From NCBI RefSeq assembly GCF_030272615.1, contig NC_081407.1, positions 139,568,897 through 139,632,896 on the forward strand: a DNA stretch of 64,000 nucleotides, given 5' to 3'. The translations under genes were made by a program, and so were the position numbers. Source of the DNA: Cryptomeria japonica. Its lineage: Eukaryota; Streptophyta; Pinopsida; Cupressales; Cupressaceae. Under the pieces are notes generated by a model. The model was not told the origin of the DNA and did no database searches. It was given only the letters and a program-made list of their open reading frames with translations. Positions within the stretch are counted from its first letter, which is position 1, and each line of letters starts with the position of its first letter. Of this stretch, positions 12,911-25,540 are shown piece by piece.

Positions 12911-12923
12911 CAAAGGGGGAGAT
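12911..12923 (+). other. Polypurine tract of the copia element
   Basis: CAAAGGGGGAGAT immediately precedes the TG of the right LTR, as expected for the plus-strand primer. A similar purine tract (CAAAGGGGGAGAAAT) occurs about 80 bases upstream. Confidence 0.88.
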
Positions 12924-14448
12924 TGATGCAAGTATTGTCATTGATGTCAAATTAATTGAAAGCAGGAAGCATCTAAAACATCACAGAAAGAATGAAAGTA
13001 TCTAAAATATATCCTAGAATCGGGTGTTGGTTTGGAAGTTTCTTGGCAAATCAGCACAATGAAGCAGAAGATTACAGTGAGCATGGTTCGTATCTATATC
13101 ATTATCTGAAGGCAAAAATAGAAATCAAATGAAAACTATTAATGGAAAGACTTTATAAATAATCCGATATATTTATTACCCGATATATAATATGGAAAGA
13201 CTTTATAATTATCGGCAAATATATTAATATAGCGGCAAGTTTATTAAAGCGAAAAAATGTTTTGATGGTGGATCTATTAACCAAGTATTTTTTACGGCAC
13301 CTCATAAGCGTTAATATATTAAACAATATTATCCGTGGCACACTTTAAATTAATTAAAGCGGAGATAGGTATGGAGCGGCAAAATTAAAAGTGAAAAATA
13401 AATCTCGACAGCAAAAATTATTAAACTTTGTGTTTTGCGAAACTTAATACCGGCTAGGAGAAAATAATATCGTAAATAAATTGCATACCTTATTTTTACA
13501 ATACATATTATCGGGCTTCATTAAGTTCGGTGGTTTGTTTATTATGAAAAGTATTGTCTAAGGTATAGTGGCATAAGAGTTTATTGATATAAACAAAAGT
13601 GTTTGGCAAACAAATACTCCCGTAAAAAGTTTATTAATAGAATTTAACAAAAAGAAGTTATTGAAATATTGAAGGATATGACTTTTCAAACTAAAAGTCA
13701 TGTTGGTTTGCAACCGTGGAACTAGCACATATATATATGAATTTTTAAAAATGCTTTGAGAAGAAAGTTGATATGCTGGATATATATATTGTGTATAAAA
13801 CTATGGATTTTTGAAAGTATACCTCACATAGGTGAAGTAAGAGGTGTGCAAAGAGAAACATGAACAATCAGTCCTAAAAGAGCATAAGTTTAGAATATAA
13901 TAGCAGATATATAAACTTAGCACATGCAGATTTGAAATGAAGAGTAAGGCAGATTTATGATCAGCTTACAGCAGATTTAAGAAAGAAATTGTGACATATT
14001 TGTATGAAGATGTGTATGCAGATTTAAAGAGTGTTACCATTGTCCATCATCCATTGTTACAGCAACATGTTCCAGATGGAAAATTAGATTTGTGAAGAGT
14101 GGGTTGGTGCTCACAATTTCAGCAGAGAGAGTTGGTGCTTCCAGTGGGTTGGTGCTCACAAAACAGAGTTCGGGGGTTGGTGCTTCCAGTGGGTTGGTGC
14201 TCACAAAACAGAGTTAGGGAGTTGGTGCTTCCAGTGGGTTGGTGCTCACAAAATTGTAAAAGAACATAAATATATAGCATTCATTTTCAGTGGTTTTCTC
14301 CCGCATTGGGTTTCCACTTAAATCTTTGTGTTATTGTGTTCATATGCGAAATTATTTTTAGTGATTGATTCTATCATATAAAATATTGAATTGAAAAGTT
14401 TCATTATACTGATTCACCCCCCCTCTTAGTATAACTGTGTGCTCTTCA
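12924..14448 (+). repeat. 3' LTR of the 6230-14448 copia element
   Basis: 1525 bp, collinear with the left LTR and with the same GTTGGTGC cluster (14098-14255). Small indels and scattered substitutions distinguish the copies; for example TGA is missing near 12979. Confidence 0.95.
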
Positions 14449-14800
14449 CTTCCTAGTGACAAATTTTATGCCGAACTTTCACCCTTACTCACAAAGCTCG
14501 GTACAAACATGCTAAGTCAAATCAGACCTATTCCAAATGGCCTTCCTTTCACTAAAGTTTTCACCGAACTTCCTCTCTCACCCTACAAATTCGGTGTTTG
14601 AAGACTAAATCAGAACAACTCTTAATCCAAAGAACCTTCCTAAGGCCGAGGTTAGATCCAAAGTTTGTATTTTCTCACCAAATTCGGTGATGGCACTAAA
14701 TTAGGGAATTGTTATTAATCCAAAAGGTGTTCCTAGTGCCTAACTTTAGACCGAATTTTACACAAACTCTCCAAATTTGGTATGGGCTATGTCACCAGGT
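14449..14800 (+). repeat. ~93 bp TTCGGT-rich tandem repeat, right block
   Basis: The word TTCCT recurs at 14450, 14543, 14637 and 14730, a spacing of 93-94 bases. Each copy is followed by a CCGAA-like and a TTCGGT-like word. It continues the array left of the copia insertion (6131-6229), and the TSD lies inside a unit. Confidence 0.7.
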
Positions 14801-16000
14801 TCAAATTCGAGTTCAAGTTCGGCAACTATGAAATTCAAATGAAGTTCGGCGAAGGCAAAAAATTCGAAAAAAAATTCAACATTAAATTCACCTTATATAA
14901 ATTATTATTAGTTTTAAATATAAGTAATATGTCCAATAAACTATCAAAATAGTTTAACATTACAAAATAGATTTGAAATTATTATAAAAAGATGTCACAA
15001 TTATATTAATAAAAAATGGTATAAATAAAAATTATTAAATAATAATAAATTAAAATATGTTACATATTAATATTCTAATAAAATTTTATTAAAAATTAAA
15101 TTGTACAATAATAATAAATTTAAATATATTTAACATTAGTAAAATCATTAAATATAATAAATTTTAATATGAAAAAATAAACTTAAAAAACCAATAGCAA
15201 AATCTAAAAGCTAAAGTCGTTCTTCAAAACTAAGAATCATTCGAGCCAAATATAAACCCTAAAAATTTAAACCAGCTGCATAACTCAAGACTCCAAGACG
15301 GCACTCCAGTCTTTGGCGGAGAACTCCATAGCTCCAACGCGACACTCCAACCGTAGCAGAGAATTCCACATCGACAATCCATTATTCAACGAATCAATCA
15401 ACAGAGCCCTAAAACACCAAGTTTAAATTTCGCAGGTTTTAAAAAATGCTTTATTAAAAATGCTCTAAGACTTTCTTTTCTCGCCGTACGAACCTAAGAT
15501 AAATTTATCGAATATTTTTTTATTTTTAAAAGTTCAACGAATTCAGAATTTGAAACCAAAAATTCGGCGAATGCGGTGACTTAGGGTATGGCCATACAGA
15601 ATCTGATTTGGCCTTATTCTTGCAAGACTTCCTTGTGCCAAGTTTGATCCTTGGCTCTCCCTAGACCACCTTCCCAAAGTGATGGAGCCCCATACAAATG
15701 TGATTGATCTTTGAATTGCTGGTCTATGCAAGATGGATGACACCCAAGGGAATTCGAGAGATGGAGGAATCGAAGAGACAAAGAACACCCATGGAGCCAA
15801 AGGGTGAACGAAATCCAACGCATAGATTAAAGATGTGCTTGTGATAAAGCCAAAAGATCACCAAAGACGAAGTATGAAGATACCACTACCACAGCATAGA
15901 AAAGCCAAAGTGATGCCATTCAAAAATCTCTGGAAGACAGAGGCGGACACAAGATGCTACAAGAGTATGCAAAAATGAAGAAAGAATAGTTGGAGATGAC
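14801..16000. other. AT-rich intergenic DNA, no gene recognised
   Basis: 14880-15200 is almost pure A/T with ATTAAAA words. 15240-15440 holds several ACTCCA words (ACTCCAAGACGGCACTCCAG). Short ORFs on both strands at 15540-15820 show no known domain. Confidence 0.5.
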
Positions 16001-16009
16001 AAAAATTTG

Positions 16010-17156
16010 AATTTATTGTAATAGCAATTATTATATTGTAAATTGACTACTTCTTGGCCCAATTTAATAGAATTCAAGAGGGAGCCACAAGTTAGTTATG
16101 TCCCGAGCTACCAAGTTTGTCTCTTTGTGTCTCGAGCCCCATGAACTTTTGTCTTCTAGTGGGATATTAATTGAAAGCAGCTGAAAAGTAGTTTAAAGTT
16201 GCTTGGAAGATGTTGAGGCCATTAACTAAAAGTTGTCAAGGTTTCTAGAAGTCAAATTTGAGCCATTGAATGGATTGAATCTTGGCAATTGATACAAACT
16301 GTAAAATCTATAAAAGGCTAGTGCCTCTCTCATTGAAAAGGGTTAGAAAGTTAGAAAATAGAGGTAGGTAGTAGATATTAGAAGTAGAATTAGGATTAGA
16401 ATAGGAATTGTTAGGCAAAAATTGTTGTAATGGCAATTGCAGCAGAAGAGTATAGCATTGAAGCATGGTGTTTTATCATTTGCTTTTACCTGTTTGCATA
16501 GTTTATCTTCAGCAACATTAGTCAATGTTTAGTGGTTTTTATGGTGAAGTGTGAGGATCTGTGATAGATTTCAAGTTCGTACCATTGGAGGCTTGTTGAC
16601 TGCAGGTCTCTATGCATGGTTAGTTTGAGCCTATTGTTGCTCTTAGTTCAATTGTGAATGTTTTTTTTGATTGCCCCAGAATTGGGTATCCAAATGAATG
16701 TTCATGGTCTAAAAATCTTCTATTTCCCTTTGGAGCTTGCACTATTCCTATGGAGTTGAGTTTATCTCAGGTTGAACAGGAACTAGTTTAATTTGAAATC
16801 TATCTATCTGTAGCTTCAACCATTGATATCATTGACCCTAGGATCTCTAAACCCTATCCCTTTTTCCCTTTGTGTAACCAATTTGAGGAGTAAAGTATCA
16901 TCAGATAGCCATACCAATTTCAAGCCAACTTGTCAGATGCATTTAAGTCCCCTCGTGTTTACCAGCAAATCACATCAACACTGAATTATCCAGAGCTAGT
17001 CAAGACCTGACACTAGGAACCATGAGGTTTATTTTTTTGGACAGTTCGAGGGCATACAAAGTTTCCTTATTCAAGAGAGAGTTGGATGTACTCAGTGCAT
17101 TTTATTTTGCATTCATGGAAGTGCTATATTCCCCCATCAACAGTATAGACATTGAA
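16010..17156 (+). mobile_element. Diverged LTR-like block, copy A
   Basis: It shares order and wording with 23060-24245. Both have a TATA-like box (CTATAAAAGGC near 16309; CTATATAAGGCTC near 23398) followed by TCTCATT..AAGGGTTA. Both then have GGATTGTTGCCAA-like and ATTGAAGC.TGGTG words, AAACCCTATC..TTTTTCCCTTT, GTCAAGACCT and a TTTTATTTTGCATT-like end. This looks like the promoter-bearing LTR of an old gypsy-type element in two diverged copies. The boundaries are approximate. Confidence 0.5.
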
Positions 17157-17310
17157 CTAAAATATAACCTCAGAATAGAGACCATTCACCTAACATAATA
17201 GTAAAATACCATCTCTTTGAATGGAAGCCCCACCAAAATACAATAAATTTAAGTTTTCTATCTTGTTAAATTAAATTGAAATATCATTGTGATGTGAACA
17301 TTGAAAATTG
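17157..17310 (+). repeat. Dispersed repeat, copy 2
   Basis: It matches 4491-4645 in order and wording (CCATTCACCTAACATAATAGT against CCATTCAACTATCATAATAGT). The family is unknown. Confidence 0.6.
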
Positions 17311-18229
17311 TATTTAAAAAATTATTCATATATTTGTATGTACTAGTTGAATTTTGTGTAAATACTATTTATATGTCATGAAGTTATAGAATGTATTTGT
17401 AGTAGTTTTACAACAAGCAACTTCGTTTGACTGAAATGCATTGCCTCCCAACTCCTTGCAAATTTACAACTAGTTGCGACTTCTATGCAGGTCCTAACAA
17501 GCTCCTATTTGTAGTTATGCCCTAAAAATATAGCATGACTACATATTTTGCCATTTCACAAGTTCCAAAGGTTTCACGATTTGATGAGAGATTGATTAAG
17601 GTTTTAGATGTGATTTGAATGTGATTTTTATGCAATTTCAGGGTGAAAAAATTGTTGAAAATAATAGACAACTTTTTTTTAAAAGGCTGAATTTTTTGGG
17701 GGAAAAAATGTCTACAAGACTAATTCGCAAAAAATTGGGTATAATCGAATTTTTTTGGAGATTTTTGCTTCTATGACGATAACACTATAAACAATTATAT
17801 GCAAGTAAATCTATCTGGTTTAAAATTTTATAGCAAGAGATACATGGGGAGAAATAAAACTAAAATACCTATGTGAACAAAGCAATGCAAATAGAATCTT
17901 AAATGTAATAGAAAAAAATGGCACGGTCCCATAAAAACACTATTTACCCTTGGAAACGCTTTCAAGAATAAAAATCAACAAAAATAGCATTCATAGTATT
18001 AACTCAACCTTTCACAAAACAATAAGATATATCTCAATTGTGCCTAAGCCTAATCTTGTGCAAGTATTTATAGGCACATCACTCTAGGAAACTACCAAGC
18101 AATATCACAATACAATTCATATGAAACCCCAAGCCCCACTAATTCTAGATGAGTTATAGTCTACAAGGGGTGTAAAACATTTGAAGCATACAAAACATAT
18201 TGAGATGCTCAATATCACCACTATGGATG
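17311..18229. other. Intergenic DNA, no gene recognised
   Basis: No supported ORF or repeat family seen by eye. Confidence 0.4.
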
Positions 18230-19965
18230 TTGATCTAGAGTTTGAAGAGAAATGTCATAAGCTCTTATGATAGGACAAATGAAAAAAACAATTCAGTAGC
18301 AACATTGAAACAAGTGTGGAACACGAATTCGCAACAAAAGACAAAGGCAGGGGTAAATGGTCACATAAGAAAAAACAAGGTAACAATGAGAATGCAACAA
18401 GGAATCTAAAAAACATCAAATGTCATTATTCTGGTAAATTGGGTCAAATGAAGAAGCACTAATTAAAAATATTGATTGAACAAAAATCCAACTAGGGAGG
18501 GCCTTAGTAAAAAGCTCATGAAGCAGATCATTCAAAAGAGAAGGCATCAACTCTCTATACATTCATGGCCCAAAAACCAGTAGATCAATTAGAGTCATTT
18601 ACAAGGTGCATCTTCAGGAGCATCATGTCAGTTCACCAAGAGGCAAAATTGGTTCATAGAGTACACCACTTTCTCTCATTCCATGATTTTTGGTGGTGGT
18701 GAGAAGTAAACAATTGTAGGTAGAGAGAGGGATTGTACAAATATCCTCTAGAAGGAAAAGTTTTTTTTTCTCAATGCATGCTATGTACTGGAAATGGAGC
18801 TCAATCTACTTTTTGTAAGTCAGGTAATGTGACATTGTCCTAATCTAGAAGCCATTTTCAGCAGAGACAAATGCAGTACCATTGACAAGGACACCAAGAA
18901 GATTATTGCATTTAGTATAGAAGATTTTGAACTGTATAGATTGGTTGAACCTAGACAAATCAGGGAAAATGCATTGGTAACCAAGAGTGCATCAACCATC
19001 AGAACATTTTGGCATCAACTATATTGACAACTCAATTTGTCCTACTTCTCTCAATTGACTTGAGAGAACTTGGTAGATGGAATTCTTGATATTCAGCAAC
19101 AAAAATACAAAGTACGTGGTGCTTGCCAAATAGGGAAGTAGCACAGACAACATTCAATGATGGAAAAGCTTGGAGTGCCAAGAGAGTCCTACAATTAGTT
19201 CATGCAGATATGTGGACCAATGAACACAACACTAGTCACTAGGTGCAAGTATTTTCCTTTATTTGTGGATGATTTTAGTAGAAAAATGTGGGTATATTTT
19301 CTGAAATTTAAATCCGAGGTGTCTAATGGATTTCAAAAGTTCAAAGCATTAGTAGAAAAAGAGTCATGTCATAACAGCTCTTAGATCTAATACTAGAGTG
19401 GAATTTTGTTCCAAAGAATTCAACAACTTTTGTGCCAAAAACGATATCAAAAGATAGTTTACCACACCCTACACTCCACAATACAATGTCGTAGTTGAGA
19501 AATGAAATTGTACTATAATAGAGATGGCTCAATCTATGATGGTGAACAAGGGTGTTCTCAAGAGGTTTTGGGATGAGGTAGTATATACTGCAGTTTATTT
19601 GCTAAACAAATCTCCCACATGGGTGGTGAAACATAAGACACCAAGGAAGCATGGTATCGGAGGATACTGAAAGTTAGTCATCTTAAGTACTTTGGTTCCA
19701 TTGCATATGTCTAGATTCCAAATGAAAAGTGAACCTAGTTAGATCCTAAGAGTAAGAAATTGATGCTTACAAGGTACAATGAAAATCATAAGGCTTACAA
19801 ATTGATTGATATTGACACTTATGGCTTGAATTTCAACATAAATGTTGTGATTGATGAGGAAGCAAGGCCTTTCTAGACATCTCAAGAGTTTGGGATTACC
19901 AAATATAAGTATATTGTGGCTAAGGATTCATGTGTTTAGCTTCAAGAAGTTCCACTTAGAGGGGG
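18230..19965 (+). pseudogene. Heavily decayed Ty1-copia gag-integrase remnant
   Basis: Translation in shifting frames shows a zinc-knuckle remnant near 18415 (KCHYSGKLGQMKKH, lacking the second Cys and its normal spacing). A protease-like NWFIEYTTFSHS follows near 18650. An integrase segment near 19200-19375 reads ICGPMNTT then FVDDFSRKMWVYFLK. Further integrase-like words follow (EFCSKEF near 19400, YNENHKAYKLIDIDT near 19790). Several stops and frameshifts break it. No RT follows; similarity ends near 19965. The best open piece is 19202-19384. Confidence 0.75.
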
Positions 19966-20380
19966 AATTCAAAGCATGAGGAAATAGACGCAATTTCATA
20001 GACAATTACCTCAAAATGCTGACCTAAGTTTGCAAGCATGAGTGGGTCTTAGGGTTTTTGGATGTCAAAGGCTAGGTTTAGGAAATGGCTGTTTGAATCT
20101 CTTCCAATGATGAAGTGAGAAAACATTGGGCTTACCAAAATTTCGAAGGTAAAAAATTGACTAAGTAAGAATCTTGCTCAAGGCATGGTCCTAGCACTGG
20201 CTTGCTCATCAAGCGGCATTTGTGAGAATGGACCCTAGAAATTTGCCCATGCTAGAGAGGCAAGAACCATGAGACAATCAAAGAAAAAGGTTAGTGAGGT
20301 GGTAAAACTGATAAATTTGGATGAAAATTCAAAAATTTGACCAAGGTAAATTTTTGCTCAAGTCATGCTCATGGTGGTGG
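19966..20380. other. Intergenic DNA, no gene recognised
   Basis: Short words such as GACCTAAG and TTGCTCAAG recur, but no unit can be defined. Confidence 0.35.
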
Positions 20381-21130
20381 CTTGCTTGCCAAGATGAATT
20401 TGTGCAATGAACCTTGAAATGCTGCCATATTTGTGCAAATGAAGGGTGAAAAGCCAAAATATTTGTGGAAATGAAAGGGCAAAAGCCACCCAAGGTAGTG
20501 CAAATGGACCATGAAATGCCGTCCTCTTTAGGTTGTGCTAATCAACATCATTTTTGCGCTCAAACCTGGGGAAGAAAAATCCAACTTGAAGGATGATAGG
20601 CAGACATAAAATCAGACCTTAAACTAGCTTAATCAGACCTAAAAGGGGATGAAGAACAAAATCTCAGCTAGGAAAAGAAATCAGAAACTTGACTAAGCAA
20701 GTTAATTTGTGCAAATGAAAGGGAAAAAACCGATCAAGCAAATTCATTTTGTGCGAATAAAAGGTGAAATGCCGCTTAGCTAGCAAGTTTGTGCAAATGG
20801 AAGGCATAATGCCGACCAAGGTTGTGCATATGAGCATCCAAATCCCACCATCATAGTGCAATTAAACCTCAAAATGCCGACCCAGCAAAGTTGTGCAAAT
20901 CGACCTTAAAAACCGACCCAACATGTTAGTGCAAACAAGCATCAAAATGCCGCTATCCTTGTGCAATGAAAGGTCAAAAAGCCGCCATTCTTGTGCAAAT
21001 GAAGCACAAAGGACCAAAATTATTGTCCAAATGAAGCATAAAAACCCACTCCACCATGAACTTTGTACAATTAAGCATGAAGTTTGTGCTCAAACTTGTG
21101 CAACTAAAGGTAAAAAGCCCGCCCAAGCAA
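20381..21130 (+). repeat. Degenerate ~30-38 bp minisatellite (TTGTGCAAATGAA)
   Basis: The motif TTGTGCAAATGAA and close variants recur about 17 times (for example near 20433, 20705, 20789, 20823, 20857, 20891, 20929, 20959, 20992, 21022). It is commonly followed by GG/GC, then AAAATGCCG(A/C)CC. Spacing is mostly 30-38 bases from 20789 onward. No coding function is apparent. Confidence 0.65.
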
Positions 21131-21139
21131 ATAGGGAAG

Positions 21140-22130
21140 GCCTATGGTCAAACGTCTAGGCCTAAAATGCAACCAAGAGGCCCTAATTTGAGGCGTGTGG
21201 TGAGAACAAATAGGTCAAGACTTAGGGTGAAACGTGTGGACACAAAGTGCAACATGGAGCTAAGAGAAATCAAAAGCAAACATGTTGATGATAGATCTTG
21301 ACCCAAACAAAGGAGTGTAGACTTAAGCATGAAATGTATGCCCTCAAATATAGGTCTAAACTTAAGTTGATCCTAAAATGCCAAGCATATAAGAAGATTT
21401 CAATCAAATGGAGCGACCTATATTGAGGAATGCATTGAAACATGTGGAGACCTAAGTAGCATAAGGTCTTGACCTAATTCAAGCATGTAGCATAGGGGAG
21501 ATCCTAATTCAAGGTTGTAAGGGCTAGACCTAAATGAGGCATGTGGATTCTAATTTAAACCTTAGCCTAAATGAAGCATGGAGATAAAGGAGATTAAATT
21601 AAAACTTGTTAAGCATGAAGACCTAAATCAAGCGTGTGGAGAGCATAAGCCCTATATCAAAAGTGTCAAAGGAGACTCAAACATGAAACATATAAGGGTG
21701 GTCCTAAAAGGCAATGTATGAAGAGAGGTCTTGAGGTGTGATGTGTGAAGAAGACCTAAAGGTGGCGTGTCTATTTAAAACATCAAATGTGTAGACCTGA
21801 ATTGGGGCATGAGGACCTAAATCAGATATATAAAAAGGCAAATCTAAAAGGGAACGTATAAGGGTGGTCCTATCTTCATCTTATTGAGCAAATAGAGATT
21901 GCTCCTGGTCCAAAATTGAAATGTGTGGACTCATAAAGATCAGCCTTAAGGAGGACCAATGCATGAAACGTGGGGAAGATTAAAAGATAAATTTCATCCC
22001 TTTGAAAGCATGGAGATATAATATGAAACGTATAGGCCCAAACCAAAATATGTTAACACAAAGGCTAAGGCAAGTGGAAGATTAAACATAGGGCCAGACC
22101 TGAATTAGGTGTGTGAAATTGAAATCAGAC
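21140..22130 (+). repeat. Degenerate repeat block (GACCTAAAT..GCATGTGGA)
   Basis: Recurring words GACCTAAA, AAGCATG(T)GGAGA and AAACGT(G/A)T(G/A)GG are spaced irregularly at roughly 35-70 bases. This is probably an older relative of the neighbouring minisatellite or part of an LTR. Confidence 0.45.
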
Positions 22131-23055
22131 CTATGCCTGAACGCAACATACATTTCACACTTAAATTTGTAAATCATCTAATGATTATTTCTTTAATTCA
22201 TGATGTTTTAATTCAAATTATACTTATCTTGCAAGTATGATTGCAAGTGAATACAAGGGAAGCATAAGGATGTAAGGCCAGAGTTCAACTGCAAAAGGAC
22301 TTCACTAAGGCAAAATCCACTAGATCTAAGCGAATTTCATCAGCAGATCTACAGTATTAGACATTTAAGGCGAGCTACAACAGAGAGCATATTTGAATGA
22401 GCAGAGTAGTGAATTCACGACAATACAAGGCAGAAGCCAGCAACCAGGGAGCAGAATCAGACTCGGAACAAGTGAATAAGAGACAGCAGAAGTATATTGC
22501 AGATCAGAAGTGAATTTTAGCAGAAGAATGTGAATTATATCAGAAAATCAGTCTTCAAACAAAGTGTTGAGTGATAAAGAATGTGAATTGGCATCGAGAG
22601 ATGAAAGGAACTATTCGTGGAACAATCTTATGTGAATTATTAGTATTATTATCGTTTCACATAATATGAATGGGAATGTTGGATTGCAAGGATCAAGCCA
22701 TTCAGCATGTAGGAAGCAAATGGAAGATTTACAAATCACTGATGATGTTGGTTAAAATCTTCATTCAAGAAGTTATGTATAAAGGGAGATGGCAAGAAAG
22801 ATGAAGAATTTAACAAGGTAATGAACTCTACAACAATAGAAAGAGATCAAGACATCATAGCATGAAAAATACTCCAACAACGTGAAGAAGTTAAGTTATA
22901 GCAAGGGGGATCAATGACAAGGTAGACACTTGAGCGTCATAACCTCTAGGGTATAAACACCCCATGCAGATAATTCTACAACCTCAAGGATTCAAAGCTA
23001 GAAAGCTTGATCATGATGATGCCTTCATTGTCATCACACCAAGCTTAGGAGATGT
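22131..23055. other. Intergenic DNA, no gene recognised
   Basis: AG-rich and unstructured by eye, with CAGCAGA-type words at 22330-22520. It possibly precedes the LTR-like block B. Confidence 0.35.
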
Positions 23056-23059
23056 TGAA

Positions 23060-24245
23060 TGTTAAGAGATGTTGCTCTACATCAAACTTGCCTGTAATGA
23101 AGTATCAAGCCCACCAAGCAGATTGAGGTGTCATCCTTGTCATCACCAACCAACCAGAAAATTCCACGTCAGCATGTCTAGATTCAATGTACCTAACTCA
23201 CCCATGGAGACACAAAGTTCAAGATACCTAACCTCATTTTCTATTGGTTCACATTCAATGTGTGACATGTGTCAAATTCCATGGAATGATCTCATTGGCT
23301 AGAGGGAGTTGTTGTAACAAACCCTAATTAGGGGTTCCACCTTGTAATCTTGGCCATTGATTGTGAATCAATCTGAGCCATTCATTGTAATGAGCTATCT
23401 ATATAAGGCTCAGTTTTCTCATTTGTAAGGGTTAACAAGAGTAGAATAATAGTGGAGTAATAGATAATAGTTCATAGATACCACTCAATAGTTAGCAATT
23501 AGAATAAAAGTTACATTATAAGAGAAGGCAAGGATTGTTGCCAAGACTTTGTTGTAAAGAGCATATGATTTCATTGAAGCTATGGTGGATTTGATGTGTT
23601 ATTTCAACAAGTTTCATGGTCTCTACTTCTCATTTGCTTTCATGTCGATTAGATGAATGAAAGGAATTATGAATGATTAATGGTGAAATTTGTTTATCCA
23701 TACCACTAGCGATTTACTGATTGTAAGCTTGGCTTGTGTGGTCAACTGGGAATCAATCCTCAAATGATCTTAACTTCAATTGCTATTCATACCTTGGTAT
23801 GCATCACCTTGATGATATCCTTGTTGTTAACAGTGATTATAACATCGCGTGCTTACCTTAGAAGATCGCACTAGCTTTGTGGAGTTGTTCGGTGATGGCG
23901 AAGCAAATCTTAGTTGAATTTCACCCAATCATTCATTGTCTCTTGCATTCTTAGGAGTAGCGTAGTCTTCTTAAACCCTATCTTTTTTCCCTTTTTAATC
24001 AAGTTAATCTCCACATTCCAGCAACATCCAAATGTTCAACATTCAAGATTCAACATACGTCCCCTTTGTCATTCCAGCAATATCATATCAACCATTGAGC
24101 TATCTACACGTCAAGACCTAACTATATAAACCTTGGAGTCATCTCGGTTGATCACATAATTTACCATCTGAGGAGATTTTGATCAAGAGAGGATAGAGTG
24201 CCTTTGGTATTTTATTCTGTGTTGCATTGTGCACAAAAAACATAT
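23060..24245 (+). mobile_element. Diverged LTR-like block, copy B
   Basis: This is the counterpart of 16010-17156. A TATA box CTATATAAGG near 23398 is followed by a 'CTCATTTGTAAGGGTTAACAAG' leader. Later it shows AAACCCTATC and TTTTTTCCCTTTTT near 23970, GTCAAGACCTAACTATATAAACC near 24110 and a TTTTATTCTGTGTTGCATTGTGCA end. No primer binding site is recognisable after it. The two blocks may be solo LTRs or remnants of one large element. Confidence 0.5.
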
Positions 24246-24739
24246 CAACTGGCATCTTCAGGGTGTTGGCATGGTATTCTCTCTCTGGCCTTATTTGGGA
24301 ATCCTCCAACTCAACTGGTGTTCTGGATGCTAGTGCTTTATCCCAAGCATCTACACATAGTCTCCTATGAGTCTCATCCTACATCAATACACAAGTCTAA
24401 TATCAATCATTACTTCAGTATTCCCTCATTTCCCGGAGGAACTCAAATTGATTACCCCCCTCATGTAATTTTGACCATTTTCTACCATCGTGCCTATGAG
24501 GGTCTCTTGGCTTGGAGGAAGTGATGAATTGTATAGATTTGGGATGAATGAAAAAAACACTCTAGGAGTGAAGACTTTCCTTGATTTTGAGTTTTAATTA
24601 GCACTAGCCTTTGATTCCTCGAATCTCACCTCAACCTTAAAATGCAAACCTAGGAATGGAAAGTCGGCATTGCAAGGGTTGCTAAGAACATCACTAAATT
24701 GCCACCAAAGTTTTCACAAAACCTAGCCTAACCTTCAAC
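24246..24739. other. Intergenic DNA, no gene recognised
   Basis: A 108-codon ORF at 24198-24524 overlaps the end of block B and shows no known domain, so I do not call it a gene. Confidence 0.4.
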
Positions 24740-25540
24740 ATTTCCTATGGAATTTTCAAACTAAAAGTTCATAAAAGTCTGAAATCCCTATACCTTGGAG
24801 AAATTTGGTGAAAATTTCGACATTTGCAAGGGGATTAGCAAGCATAAAGATTTGATAACTCCAAATTTTCTTCAAATTTTGACCAACTTCGGTGTTTTTC
24901 ACAGGATTTTCCAACCAAAAGTTCTGAAAATGCCTAACATTTCTAACGTTTTGATCAACTTCAATGTTTTTCATGGGATTTTCCAGCCAGAAGTTCTGAA
25001 AATGCCTAACTTTTCTCAAGTTTTGATCAACTTTAGTGTTTTTCACGGGGTTTTCCACTGAATTTTCCAGCCAAAAGTTCTGAAAATGCCTAACTTTTCT
25101 CAAGTTTTGATCAAATTCAGTGTTTTCCACGGGATTTTCCAACCAAAAATTCTGAAAATGCCTAACTTTTCTCAAGTTTGGATCAACTTTTGTGTTTTTT
25201 AGGGATTTTCCACAAGATTTTCCAATGGATTTTCCAACCAGAAGTTATGATAATGCCTAACTTTTCTCAAGTTTTGATCGACTTCAATGTTTTTCACAGG
25301 ATTTTTTAAGGGATTTTCAAACCAAAAGTTCTGAAAATCCCTAACTTTTCTCAACTTTGGATCAACTTCTGTTTTTTTAGGGATTTTCCACAGGATTTTC
25401 CAACCCAAAGTTCTGAAAATGCCTAACTTTTCTCAAGTTTTGATCAACTTCAGTGTTTTTCACAAGATTTTCCAACCAAAAGTTCTGAAAATGTCTAAAC
25501 TTTTCTCAAGTTTGGTATAAACTTTGGTCCTTTTCGAGGC
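24740..25540 (-). repeat. 72 bp minisatellite with a 24-residue coding period
   Basis: The word GTTCTGAAAATGCC and variants recur at 24921, 24993, 25077, 25149, 25243, 25328, 25410 and 25482. Spacings are 72, 84, 72, 94, 85, 82 and 72. Longer units carry extra GGATTTTCCA-type blocks. On the minus strand 72 bases equal 24 codons, and the phrase 'KVRHFQNFWLENP' repeats. Open frames remain at 25175-24756 and 25408-25199. Non-multiple-of-three units break the frame. There is no start context or known domain, so it is more likely a minisatellite than a gene. Confidence 0.75.

Larger units (their letters stand above)
6230..14448 (+). mobile_element. Complete Ty1-copia LTR retrotransposon, 8.2 kb
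   Basis: The element has two LTRs (6230-7760 and 12924-14448), each starting TGATGCAAG and ending GCTCTTCA. It is flanked by CTTCC target duplications. A Met-tRNA PBS follows the left LTR and a polypurine tract (AAAGGGGGAGAT) precedes the right LTR. The interior encodes gag and pol in one frame (7829-12762), broken by three TAG codons and one single-base deletion. The LTRs differ at what looks like a few percent of positions, so insertion was neither very recent nor very old. LTR ends, ORF order and TSD all agree. Confidence 0.95.

Noticed and set aside
15543-15823. Overlapping 91- and 69-codon minus ORFs
   Set aside because: No domain, no splice partners, no repeated copy to support coding.
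24740-25540. CRISPR-like array from regularly spaced repeats
   Set aside because: Units are long, contiguous and diverged, with no unique spacers, in a plant nuclear context.
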